Shown: one piece after another, positions 1 to 9,042 of the stretch
Layout: each line of letters opens with the position of its first letter
Numbering within the stretch: the stretch's first letter is position 1
NCBI GenBank assembly: GCA_018714785.1
Contig: DVMV01000009.1
Location: forward strand, 1 to 37,130
Reading direction: 5' to 3'
DNA length: 37,130 bases
Origin: Candidatus Alloenteromonas pullicola
GTDB taxonomy: Bacteria > Bacillota_I > Bacilli_A > RFN20 > CAG-826
Translations under genes and position numbers: made by a program
Notes under the pieces: model-generated
Databases searched by the model: none
Seen by the model: only the letters and a program-made list of their open reading frames with translations
What the model was told of the DNA's origin: nothing

Positions 1-51
1 AATTGCGTATTTACTTCGATGGAATCGGAATGTAAGGGCTACCACAAAAAC

Positions 52-80
52 TTTACACAACCGCCGAGCCTGTCTAAAAT
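52..80 (+). promoter_or_regulatory. Putative sigma-70-type promoter of the maltodextrin operon
   Basis: TTTACA (52-57), 17-nt spacer, TAAAAT (75-80); predicted leader of ~106 nt before the ATG at 193. Confidence 0.5.
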
Positions 81-192
81 AACCTCGTTGATTAAAAGTT
101 ACTAAGGGAAAGAAGGGGTTTGGCTTGACTAGTCATAGCTTGAACAGCCTCCTCGTTATCCCGAACTAATTTTGGAAAGGAGAAAGTAATTA

Positions 193-708
193 ATGATCAA
201 CAAGAAGCTAACCGCGATGCTACTGGGCGTTGTTGGCCTTGGCCTAGCCGCATGCGGGCCCACTGAGTCGGAAGGAAGTTTCACTCAGAAAACCGACTGG
301 AAGCCGACTCTGGTGAATCTTCAGGTTGTCGGCAACACCTTCGGCAATTGGACCCCGTCTCCCGAGAACCCGCATTTCACTCTCATTGAGGGAACCGATC
401 CGAAAGTCTACGAACTCGATTTGACCTTCGATTCGCTGACCTTGGAAGACGGAAAGTCCAAAATAGAATTCAAGTTCGCGTTTAACGACATGTGGGGGGG
501 CGATCTTGCTTTTGGCGCTCTAGACCCGAAATCGCCGGCTTATTCGTCCTTCACCTCAGCGGCGCTAGACAAGGAAGGAAAGCCCGACCCCTCCGGCAAC
601 CTCGTTCCTGTTGAGGTAGGGACCTATCACTTTGAGTATCGCTACTGGTATGCCATGGATTCGGCCAACTACTCGGCCCAATTCCAGGTGAGCAAAGTCA
701 CCGCCTAA
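193..708 (+). CDS. Small lipoprotein, possibly carbohydrate/starch-binding
   Basis: Strong SD (aaaggag) before ATG; signal peptide with LAAC lipobox; beta-rich composition; directly upstream of malE-like gene. Confidence 0.8.
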   Translation: MINKKLTAMLLGVVGLGLAACGPTESEGSFTQKTDWKPTLVNLQVVGNTFGNWTPSPENPHFTLIEGTDPKVYELDLTFDSLTLEDGKSKIEFKFAFNDMWGGDLAFGALDPKSPAYSSFTSAALDKEGKPDPSGNLVPVEVGTYHFEYRYWYAMDSANYSAQFQVSKVTA

Positions 709-733
709 CCTTAGTTAGAAGGAGAATCAAGCA

Positions 734-2053
734 ATGAACAAGAAACTAGTCGCCACGCTGAGCCTATCGGCTCTCGCCCTAATCGCCTGCGGGGGGGGGA
801 AAGGCTCTGGCAACAACGCCAAGATCGTTGTCTGGGGACCGGACAAAGAGGAACCGGTCGTCAAGCAGATCGTCGATGCCTACAACGCCGCCAACCCCAA
901 CGACAAGATCGAATACACCTTCGTCGCCATCACCGAGGCCGACGCCGGGACCACCGTCGCCAACGACCCGACCGTCAAAGGCTACCCGTCGCTATTCGCC
1001 CTTGCCGATGACCAGCTATCCAACCTGACCACCATCAAGGGAATCGTCAACCCGCTGGGAACCGCCGCCGCTGAAGAGATCCGCGCCAACGACGTCGAGA
1101 CGGCCATCACCGCCGCCAGCATCGACGGCAACCTATATGCCTACCCGATCTCCGTCGACAACGGCTACTTCCTATACTACGACAAGCGCATCTACACCGA
1201 GGATGACGTCAAGACCCTCGAGACCGTCCTCGAGAAGGCCGCGGAAAACGAGCGCACCTTCGTCATGGACGTCCCCAACGGCTACTATTCCGCTTCCTTC
1301 TTCATGTCTCCGCAAGTCTGCGGCACCGACTCGCTCGGCTACGAGTACCTGCCGAGCGCCGATGGCACCAAGCAGATCGCCAAGTACGAGTGCAACTGGG
1401 ACAACGATGCCGGCGCCGAGATGGCCCTCGAATCATCGAAGCTCATGGTTCAATACGGTGCCAACACCAGCGACACCAACTCCACCTGGCTCGCCGTCGA
1501 CGACAACGGGCTCATGGGCCAAGGCGCGAAACTCGCCGCCTGCGTGTCTGGCATGTGGATGGCCGACCACCTCGGCTCCACCTGGGGCGCCGATAACGTT
1601 GGGGCCGTCAAACTCCCGACCCTTGCCGGGAACCAGCTCTCTTCCTTCGCCGGAACCAAGCTCTACTGCGTGAACTCCTACGCCACCGTCGCTGAGCAGA
1701 CCACCGCCCACAAGCTGGCCCAGCTGCTCACCAACAAGGATAGTCAGCTCATCCGCTACAAGCTGCGCAACTCCATCCCCTGCAACAAGGACGCCCAAGC
1801 CGACGAGAGCTACACCAGCACCCTCGCCAGCAACCCGACCGTCGCTGCCCTACAAACCCAAAGTCAATTCGCTGCCGTTCAGTCGGTCGCCGCTGAGTCT
1901 GCTTATTGGACCGTTGGCGAAGGCATCGGCGATGTCTTGACCAAGGGCACCTACACCGAGAACGACGTTACCACCACCTTGGACACCGTGGCCAAGTGGA
2001 AGACGTACCTTAGCGGTGCCTTGTCCGCCATCACCAACCCGGCCGGTCTATAA
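734..2053 (+). CDS. malE: Maltose/maltodextrin ABC transporter substrate-binding lipoprotein (MalE-like)
   Basis: SD aaggag; lipobox LIAC; 'KIVVWGPDKEEPVVKQIVDAYNAANP' typical of family 1 extracellular solute-binding proteins; followed by MalF/MalG-like permeases. Confidence 0.88.
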   Translation: MNKKLVATLSLSALALIACGGGKGSGNNAKIVVWGPDKEEPVVKQIVDAYNAANPNDKIEYTFVAITEADAGTTVANDPTVKGYPSLFALADDQLSNLTTIKGIVNPLGTAAAEEIRANDVETAITAASIDGNLYAYPISVDNGYFLYYDKRIYTEDDVKTLETVLEKAAENERTFVMDVPNGYYSASFFMSPQVCGTDSLGYEYLPSADGTKQIAKYECNWDNDAGAEMALESSKLMVQYGANTSDTNSTWLAVDDNGLMGQGAKLAACVSGMWMADHLGSTWGADNVGAVKLPTLAGNQLSSFAGTKLYCVNSYATVAEQTTAHKLAQLLTNKDSQLIRYKLRNSIPCNKDAQADESYTSTLASNPTVAALQTQSQFAAVQSVAAESAYWTVGEGIGDVLTKGTYTENDVTTTLDTVAKWKTYLSGALSAITNPAGL

Positions 2054-2068
2054 TCTCACCGTCTTTTC

Positions 2069-2096
2069 AAGGAAGGGGGCTCAAACCCCCTTCCTT
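2069..2096 (+). terminator. Strong intergenic hairpin (terminator-like/attenuator)
   Basis: Perfect 11-bp stem AAGGAAGGGGG-CTCAAA-CCCCCTTCCTT, followed by only a weak U-tract (ctatcattc). Confidence 0.6.
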
Positions 2097-2111
2097 CTAT
2101 CATTCTTCGGA

Positions 2112-2149
2112 TCGCTCTCCTTTGCTATCTAGGTATCGAAGGATAGCGA
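2112..2149 (+). repeat. Second inverted repeat in the malE-malF intergenic region
   Basis: TCGCTCTCCTT (2112-2122) vs AAGGATAGCGA (2139-2149), 10/11 pairing; alternative pairing GCTATC (2124-2129)/GATAGC (2142-2147). Confidence 0.5.
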
Positions 2150-2174
2150 CCCTGCATCTTGGAGCATTTGTACA

Positions 2175-5102
2175 ATGGAAGAAAAAGATTCCGCACCGTT
2201 GCTCAATGAGCAAGAGGTGTCACAACTCAAACGCGAGGATGACTTCCTTCCTGCTTATATATGGGTGCCCGCGGCCATTTGGCGCGTGATTAAGGGCATC
2301 GTATTATGGGTCGTTGGGTTTGTCATCGATATCTTGGCTTCCCTTTGGAACGCCTGCGTTGCCGTTTATCGCGCCGCCACGAAGGGTACTAAGGCCCTTT
2401 GGAAAGGCGTTAAGTCGATTGGGCATAAATTTCGCTACAACGACATCTGGGGACGTTTAAGCTTCGGCCTGTTTGGCGTTTCCCACCTTGCTCATCGGCG
2501 CTATGTCAACGGTTTAGTGATGCTCGTATTCGAGATCGTCTATATCGTTTTCTTCGCCATGAACGGCATTGGGTCGATTGCCTCTCTTTCCAATCTTGGT
2601 GACATCAAGAAGTCGACGGTGACCGTCGACCCAATCACCGGCATAGGGCAAGCCACTCCCGCCGACAACTCTGTGCTTATCCTTGTTTACGGTATTTTAT
2701 GGGTAATTTCAATCTTCCTTTTCCTCTATGTTTGGAAGAGGTCGATCGATGCCGGCTATAAGAACTACCGCATTACCCATTACGAGGACTTCGTCCGCCG
2801 CGAGGAGACCGCCAAGCCGTATTCTGACCTCATCGACCGCGACATTGCGGAGCATGAGCTGTATACCTATAGCCTGAGGGAGCTTCGCGAGCGCTACTCG
2901 GAGGTCTATTCCTCGTTGCAGGAAAAAGCCAGTATTGGCAAAAACGGCAAGCCGTCGGAGATGGATAAGGCGTATTTCCGCTACATCCTGGATTCCACCA
3001 TCACCTACCGCAAGCAGTTCCATTCCGAACTGACCGCCCTCAACCGGAAAAAGGGCAAGATGGAAGAGTCTTTGCAGGCTTACCTAGATGAGCCGAAGGC
3101 AGCCAAGCGAGTCGAGGAGCTGCAGGCCCTTTCCAAAGACGCCGAGGAAAAGTACGCAGCCGCCATGGCCAAGATCGACGAGCTGCCGTCTTCCGCCACT
3201 CCGGAGGAGATAAAGGAAGCCAAGTCTGGGATCCATGGGCTTCGCCTCAAGAAAATATTGGCGGAGAACCGGCTGGTTGGCTACCGCCAGTCGCGCACCG
3301 ACAAAGCCGATAAGCGCCGGGCCAAGATCCGCCTGGTGTCGACCAAAATCGAGGAGCTGGAGAAGAACGATATGCCGTTCTCGACCATCGATTCGGTCGA
3401 GAACCAGAGCCAGTTCGGCAAGTTCAACGTCTACTACCGGCGGCTTGCCGACCTCGACCGGTCCATCCTCTTCTACAGCAACTATCAGGAGTTCGTTGAG
3501 GCCTACAAGCACGGGCTGGAGAACTATCAGGAGGCTAATGCCGCCAACCTATCGAGCCGCGAGGCCCTGACCAAGGAGAATTCCGAAAAGCTCTCGGCGA
3601 TCGCCGAGCAATACGACGCAATCGAGACCCGCCGCAATGGCCTGATCGCGGAGATGTCGCAGGAGAAGGAAAGGCTAAAGGTCGCCCTCACCCAAATCGG
3701 GGCCGACGATTCCCTTTCTGAGGCCGAGAAGAAAGCCAAATCGGCTGAAGCCAAGGCCGCCTGCGCCTATAACCTCAAGACGCTGAAGGGCAAGATACTC
3801 TCCCTCCCAAGCAAGAAGGAGGTCAAGGCTTCGCGCAAGGAGGACGTGGTCAATACCAACAGGGCATATAAGCGCGATTACAAGGGGCTTCGCGTCGATT
3901 ACACCCCCGAGGAATACGCCGTCTACTGCGCCGCCAACAAGATGATCGTCGACTATGGCTTCGACTACGTCTTCGCCAACGAGAAGGCGAAGAAGGAGAT
4001 TAAGGAGAAGCCGCTATCCGACGACCAAGTCAAGCAGAAGCTCGAGGATGCAGAGCAGAAGCGCCGAGAATACGTCGAGGCAACACCCACCAAATTCGAC
4101 GGTAAGCCCAAAACTTTGCTTGAGCAGCTCAAATCGCTCTTCGACGAAAACTTCCACATCTTCCTTCTGGCTTTGCCGGTTCTCGGCGTCATCTTCTTCA
4201 CGATCATGCCGCTCGCGCTCTCGATCATGGTCGCGTTCACCAACTTCAACAACCAGAATCAGCCGCCGACGGCCGGGTTCTCCTGGATCGGATGGGACAA
4301 CTTCGCAAAATTGCTGCTTGGCAGCGGCTCGGGGCAAGGAAGCCTCGCGGCCGGCATGTCCCGCACCATCGTCTGGACGTTCGTCTGGGCCATATGCGCC
4401 ACCTTCTCCAACTACTTCCTGGGCATAATCATGGCCTTGCTCATCAACAAGGACGGAATCAAGCTGAAGGGCTTCTGGAGGTTCATGTTCATGATCTCCA
4501 TCGCGGTCCCGCAGTTCATCTCCCTCATCGCCATGAACATCCTTCTGTCGAACACCGGCGCCCTCTCCGCCCTTTACCAGCAGCTGACCGGATCGCCGCT
4601 TAACTTCGCGATTGGACACAACCCGGCCGACGTCACCAGGACCAAGGTGATTATCATCCTCGTCAACATCTGGATCGGTGTTCCCTACACCATCCTCTCG
4701 ACATCCGGCATCCTGATGAACATCCCGCGCGATCTCTACGAGTCCTCGAAGATCGATGGGGCCAACGCCTTCGTGCAGTTCACCAAGATTACCTTGCCGT
4801 ACATCTTCTTCGTCACAGGCCCCTCGCTCATCCAGAGCTTCATCGGCAACATCAATAACTTCGGCGTCATCTACTTCCTAACCGGAGGCGGCGCCACATA
4901 CGATGAGACGGTCTTCAACCGACTCCTCGGCGAGACCGACCTGCTTATCACCTACATCTACAAAGTCGTCACCTCGGTCAACAACTCCGACTTCGGCTTA
5001 GCCTCCACGATCGGCATATTCGTCTTCGTGATCTGCGCCTTCATCTCTCTCGTCATGTATAACCGGTCTAGCGCCGTCTCCGGGGAGGATACGTTCCAAT
5101 GA
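2175..5102 (+). CDS. malF: Maltodextrin ABC transporter permease (MalF-like) with N-terminal TM domain and ~430-aa coiled-coil insertion
   Basis: C-terminal third has binding-protein-dependent permease TMs and EAA-like loop 'IPRDLYESSKIDGANAFVQFTKITLPYI'; N-terminal TMs, then a long charged helical region. Confidence 0.85.
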   Translation: MEEKDSAPLLNEQEVSQLKREDDFLPAYIWVPAAIWRVIKGIVLWVVGFVIDILASLWNACVAVYRAATKGTKALWKGVKSIGHKFRYNDIWGRLSFGLFGVSHLAHRRYVNGLVMLVFEIVYIVFFAMNGIGSIASLSNLGDIKKSTVTVDPITGIGQATPADNSVLILVYGILWVISIFLFLYVWKRSIDAGYKNYRITHYEDFVRREETAKPYSDLIDRDIAEHELYTYSLRELRERYSEVYSSLQEKASIGKNGKPSEMDKAYFRYILDSTITYRKQFHSELTALNRKKGKMEESLQAYLDEPKAAKRVEELQALSKDAEEKYAAAMAKIDELPSSATPEEIKEAKSGIHGLRLKKILAENRLVGYRQSRTDKADKRRAKIRLVSTKIEELEKNDMPFSTIDSVENQSQFGKFNVYYRRLADLDRSILFYSNYQEFVEAYKHGLENYQEANAANLSSREALTKENSEKLSAIAEQYDAIETRRNGLIAEMSQEKERLKVALTQIGADDSLSEAEKKAKSAEAKAACAYNLKTLKGKILSLPSKKEVKASRKEDVVNTNRAYKRDYKGLRVDYTPEEYAVYCAANKMIVDYGFDYVFANEKAKKEIKEKPLSDDQVKQKLEDAEQKRREYVEATPTKFDGKPKTLLEQLKSLFDENFHIFLLALPVLGVIFFTIMPLALSIMVAFTNFNNQNQPPTAGFSWIGWDNFAKLLLGSGSGQGSLAAGMSRTIVWTFVWAICATFSNYFLGIIMALLINKDGIKLKGFWRFMFMISIAVPQFISLIAMNILLSNTGALSALYQQLTGSPLNFAIGHNPADVTRTKVIIILVNIWIGVPYTILSTSGILMNIPRDLYESSKIDGANAFVQFTKITLPYIFFVTGPSLIQSFIGNINNFGVIYFLTGGGATYDETVFNRLLGETDLLITYIYKVVTSVNNSDFGLASTIGIFVFVICAFISLVMYNRSSAVSGEDTFQ

Positions 5103-6013
5103 AATCGCAAAAAGCCTCAAAGATCATCTCCCTGACCATCGTCTACGTCATACTCGCGGTTTGCGCCATCGTCTGGGTCCTTCCCTTCGTCTGGCTGATA
5201 ATGCAGTCGTTCGGCTACAATGCCAGCGGGAAATCGAGCTTCATGCCCGATTGGTCCACTGCCACCTTCGCCAACTACGGCTATCTCTTCACCGGCGGGA
5301 CGCCCGACTATCAGACGACCGGCAGCTCGCTGGACATCAATCCGTACAACGGGCTAAGCTACTATCTCACCTGGTTCCTCAACACCTTCGTGATCGCGGT
5401 CATCTGCTGCATCATCAACACCCTGTTCGTGCTTATGGTCGCCTATGCCATGAGCCGCTTCAGGTTCAAAGGGCGCCAGATGCTGATGAAGCTCAACCTG
5501 ATACTTGGCATGTTCCCTGGGTTCCTAGGCATGATCATCATGTATTGGGTCATGAAGGAGATATTCCACCTTCAGGGCACGTTCTGGGCGCTAATCTTCA
5601 TCTACTCCGCCGGATCCGGCATGGGATTCTTCATCTCCAAGGGGTTCTTCGACACGATCTCGAAATCCATCGACGAGGCCGCCCAGATCGACGGGGCCAA
5701 CAAGGCCCAGATCTTCTGGAACATCATATTGCCGCTGTCGAAGCCGATCGTCGTCTACACGATCCTAACGGCCTTCATGTCACCCTGGGGCGACTACATC
5801 ACCTCGAGCTATATCATTGGCTTGCAGAACACATCGCAGTGGACGATCGCCATCGGGTTGTATAAGTGGGCCACCGACCTCAACTACGCCTCGGTCTACT
5901 ACACCCGCTACGCCGCCGGGTCGGTCGTCATCGCCGTCCCGCTCGCAATACTGTTCATCGCGACTCAGAAATACTACGTCGCCGGCGTCACCGGCGGAGC
6001 CGTCAAAGGCTAA
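5099..6013 (+). CDS. malG: Maltodextrin ABC transporter permease (MalG-like)
   Basis: ATGA overlap with malF; EAA motif 'SIDEAAQIDGANKAQIFWNIILPLSKP'; multiple TMs. Confidence 0.88.
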   Translation: MKSQKASKIISLTIVYVILAVCAIVWVLPFVWLIMQSFGYNASGKSSFMPDWSTATFANYGYLFTGGTPDYQTTGSSLDINPYNGLSYYLTWFLNTFVIAVICCIINTLFVLMVAYAMSRFRFKGRQMLMKLNLILGMFPGFLGMIIMYWVMKEIFHLQGTFWALIFIYSAGSGMGFFISKGFFDTISKSIDEAAQIDGANKAQIFWNIILPLSKPIVVYTILTAFMSPWGDYITSSYIIGLQNTSQWTIAIGLYKWATDLNYASVYYTRYAAGSVVIAVPLAILFIATQKYYVAGVTGGAVKG

Positions 6014-6023
6014 AAGGAGAAAT

Positions 6024-7667
6024 ATGAAAAAACGGCAGATGTCCTTAGGGGCGCTAGTGTTGCCCTTGGCCACCTGCCTTTTTTCCTGCCAATCGAGCAA
6101 AGGGCCGACCGTGGACCCGTCGCTGAATCCGATTGGGCTGGAAGAAGGCAATGGCGACCTCGGGATCTCCTCGACCCCGAATAACGAAGGCGGATCGCTC
6201 CATTACGAGATATTCGTTAGGAGCTTCTGCGACTCCGACGGGGATGGGATCGGCGACTTCAACGGGGTGGCTTCAAAGGCCGATTACCTGCAATCGCTGG
6301 GAATCGGCGAGGTCTGGCTGATGCCAATCGGCCCCTCGCCCAGCTACCACGGCTACGACGTGAGCGACTATTACTCAGTCAATCCCGACTTCGGCACCAT
6401 GGAGGAGTTCGAGGCGATGGTCGATACGCTCAACGAGCATGGCATCCGGGTTACGATAGACATGGTGCTGAACCACTCGGCCAACACGAACCCGTGGTTC
6501 AACGAATCCTGCGAAGACTACTCCGAAGGCTATCAAGGCGCGGACTCAAAGGCCGACTGGTACATGTGGAGCGACACCCAGGTAAGCGGCAATTACCACA
6601 ATTACCTGGGCAAATACTACCTCGGGGCCTTCTCGCCATCGATGCCCGACTTCAACTGGGACTCCCCTTCCTTGCGCTCCGAGATGAAGAAGATCCTCCA
6701 GTTCTGGATCGGAAAGGGCGTCCAGGGGTACCGGCTCGACGCCGTGAGGTACTACTACGAGGAGAACGTGGCCAAGAACATTGAGGCCCTCGATTACATC
6801 GCTGAGTGCTGCCGCGAGGTCGACCCCGATTTCTACATCGTCGGGGAGAACTGGGGCAACGGGCTCGATTACCTAGACTACTACGCCTCCGACATCGACT
6901 CGTTCTTCAACTTCAACACCTCGATCGCCTATTCCAGCGGCACGACGATCATCTCCTCGGCCAAACTGCTCAATTCCGGGGATTCCTACGTCGCGACCGT
7001 CGCCAACAGCCAGAAGGCCGTCAAGGAGAAAAACCCCTCCTCCTACAACTCGTTCTTCATCGCCAACCACGACACCGACCGGGCCAGCAAGTCGCTTTAC
7101 GGCGACTACGCCAAGGTCGGGGCGGCGATAGTCTACCTGCTCCCGGGGACCCCGTATATCTATTATGGCGAGGAGATTGAGCTTTGGGGCGTCAGGGGGA
7201 GCGAGGGCACCGACGCGATGCGCCGCCTCCCGATGGTCTGGGGCGAAGGGCACGAGGCGGAGGAGTGCGATTTCCCCGACAAAACCGCCTCCTACCTGAA
7301 AGCCGAAGCCGAGCAGAACCAAGTCAAGGAAGGGGTTTATGACCAGCTGGGGGACCCGTTCTCGCTGCTTAACGTCTACCGCAAGATCGCCGAGGTCAGG
7401 AACAGCTACCCCTTCATAAGGGACGCCCAGATGAAGGCCATCGCCACCAAGACCCGCAACTTCTTCGCCTATGAGTTGATCGGCGAAGGAGAGGGCGAGG
7501 ACATCGTCGTGGTCATCAACGGCGACGACGTGGCCGCCGAGCTCAACCTAAGCGACTACTCGTCGTTCCACCTCGACAACGAGGTCCAGACCATGGGCCT
7601 GAAGGCGAGCTGGAAAGGCGGGAAGCTTGGGCTTGGGGGATATTCGATCGCCGTCTTGAGCAAGTAG
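6024..7667 (+). CDS. Lipoprotein alpha-amylase family glycosidase (GH13)
   Basis: SD aaaggag before ATG at 6024 (the ORF-track start at 5817 is an upstream extension); lipobox LFSC; GH13 motifs DMVLNH, GYRLDAVRYY, IVGENWG, ANHDTDR. Confidence 0.9.
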   Translation: MKKRQMSLGALVLPLATCLFSCQSSKGPTVDPSLNPIGLEEGNGDLGISSTPNNEGGSLHYEIFVRSFCDSDGDGIGDFNGVASKADYLQSLGIGEVWLMPIGPSPSYHGYDVSDYYSVNPDFGTMEEFEAMVDTLNEHGIRVTIDMVLNHSANTNPWFNESCEDYSEGYQGADSKADWYMWSDTQVSGNYHNYLGKYYLGAFSPSMPDFNWDSPSLRSEMKKILQFWIGKGVQGYRLDAVRYYYEENVAKNIEALDYIAECCREVDPDFYIVGENWGNGLDYLDYYASDIDSFFNFNTSIAYSSGTTIISSAKLLNSGDSYVATVANSQKAVKEKNPSSYNSFFIANHDTDRASKSLYGDYAKVGAAIVYLLPGTPYIYYGEEIELWGVRGSEGTDAMRRLPMVWGEGHEAEECDFPDKTASYLKAEAEQNQVKEGVYDQLGDPFSLLNVYRKIAEVRNSYPFIRDAQMKAIATKTRNFFAYELIGEGEGEDIVVVINGDDVAAELNLSDYSSFHLDNEVQTMGLKASWKGGKLGLGGYSIAVLSK

Positions 7668-7679
7668 GGTATCCCAAAT

Positions 7680-7703
7680 GGCAGCCAAAAGGCTGCCTTT
7701 TCT
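7680..7703 (+). terminator. Rho-independent terminator after alpha-amylase
   Basis: GGCAGCC-AAAA-GGCTGCC followed by TTTTCTTT. Confidence 0.85.
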
Positions 7704-7732
7704 TTATCCTTCCCTGCTAGTAGAATAAGCGC

Positions 7733-7990
7733 ATGCCACGCGCCAAACGTAACGCCAAGCAGATGATGGAGGACATCGACTCCGCCGAGGGGCTTTCCGC
7801 CACCAGGGGAACCGATGCCGAGCTCGCCAAGCAAGCGAAGAAAAAGGCGAGGGAGGAACGTTCCTCGATCGCCAAGAAGAACCGGATGTACACCATAGCC
7901 TACGTCCTTATCGCCATCGCCGTCTTCGGGCTGGGGCTATTGGTCATCGCGCTGATGAATCTGGCGATTTACGGCGAATTCGGGCTTTAG
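7733..7990 (+). CDS. Small membrane protein with charged N-terminus and one C-terminal TM helix
   Basis: 85-aa ORF; hydrophobic segment 'MYTIAYVLIAIAVFGLGLLVIALMNLAIY'; TAGAAT box 6 nt before ATG. Confidence 0.6.
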   Translation: MPRAKRNAKQMMEDIDSAEGLSATRGTDAELAKQAKKKAREERSSIAKKNRMYTIAYVLIAIAVFGLGLLVIALMNLAIYGEFGL

Positions 7991-9042
7991 GCCTTGCCGT
8001 CCTCGTCTTTGACGTCCATGCTCTCCGCCGCGGCGAGCTTGGTCACGTATTCGGGGTCGGTGTAGGACGAGAGCGCCTTCGCCCCGACCACCATCTCGTC
8101 GATGTCGTCGTTGAAGACGGTGCTTTGGGAGTTGTCGATGAGGACGATGCCGGATATGGTCTCCAAAAACGGCTCTCTCTTCTGGAACAATATGCAGTAA
8201 AGCAGATTGAGGAAGTAGGGGAACGCCAAAAGCAGGGTCGCCGTGTAGGCGTTGAGGAATATCGCGGTCAGGAGGGGCAAAGGCAGCCCGACTAGGGCTT
8301 TGGCCAGGATCCTGACGGCGCTGGTGCGGTAGCCGTCCTTCCCGCAGGTGCCGACGCGAAGCAACGCATCCCCGAGGCTGCCGCGGTTCTTCGTGAGGAA
8401 TGGGATGACCGCCATGAAGACGGCGTAGGAAAGCAAGAACGAGGAAACCACCCCGTACATCGTCGAGGTGTTGATGTAGACGAGGTTCGCCTCATATTCG
8501 GGGTCGATTTCCTGGAGCATCATCTTTAGATACGAATAGGCGTCGGAGTAAATTGAGCGGACGTCCTCCTCGCCCCTTTTCCCGAGGTCGTCGCTCTTCT
8601 GGCCAATCTGATTGACGTCGGGAAGGCCGTCGACCAGGATATACGAGAAATACTGGGTTTTGTAATTGGTCGGGCTCGGATCCTCCGGGAGGCGGAGGAC
8701 GTTGACGTTGTAATAGGCGATGAGGCTATACCCTTCGGGGACGAAGAGGTCCTCTATCTCCTCCGGGAACTCCACGAAATAGAAGTCATCCACCGCCTGC
8801 TTGAACTCTTCCTGGCTGCTGTTCGACGGGAGCTTCAGGTCGAGCGAGGTGAGCAATGAATCGTTGTAATCGTTGGCTTCTTCGATGGCGTGGCTGTTTA
8901 TCGTTATCGGATAGCAGACGGAGAAATAAACCGCGATCCAAGCGACGATTATGAAGAGGAAATTCAGCGCCGATCCGAGGAGTATCCTCGGCAGGCTGGC
9001 CGGCTCGACCCCAAGATTTTGGTTTCTATTCCTCTTCGCCAT
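7987..9042 (-). CDS. RDD-like membrane protein with large extracytoplasmic insert
   Basis: Start placed at 9042 (MAKRNRNQ..., purine-rich SD); TM segments flank a ~170-aa polar loop; 'LVGLPLPLLTAIFLNAYTATLLLAFPYFLNLLYCILFQKREPFLETISGIVLID' resembles an RDD C-terminal half. Confidence 0.65.
   Translation of the reverse strand: MAKRNRNQNLGVEPASLPRILLGSALNFLFIIVAWIAVYFSVCYPITINSHAIEEANDYNDSLLTSLDLKLPSNSSQEEFKQAVDDFYFVEFPEEIEDLFVPEGYSLIAYYNVNVLRLPEDPSPTNYKTQYFSYILVDGLPDVNQIGQKSDDLGKRGEEDVRSIYSDAYSYLKMMLQEIDPEYEANLVYINTSTMYGVVSSFLLSYAVFMAVIPFLTKNRGSLGDALLRVGTCGKDGYRTSAVRILAKALVGLPLPLLTAIFLNAYTATLLLAFPYFLNLLYCILFQKREPFLETISGIVLIDNSQSTVFNDDIDEMVVGAKALSSYTDPEYVTKLAAAESMDVKDEDGKA

Noticed and set aside
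4014-4619. 201-aa antisense ORF in malF
   Set aside because: Charged low-complexity shadow ORF with no SD or recognisable domain
5817-6023. N-terminal extension of the first alpha-amylase ORF (MACRTHRSGRSPSG...)
   Set aside because: Overlaps malG; a strong SD and signal peptide with lipobox begin at 6024
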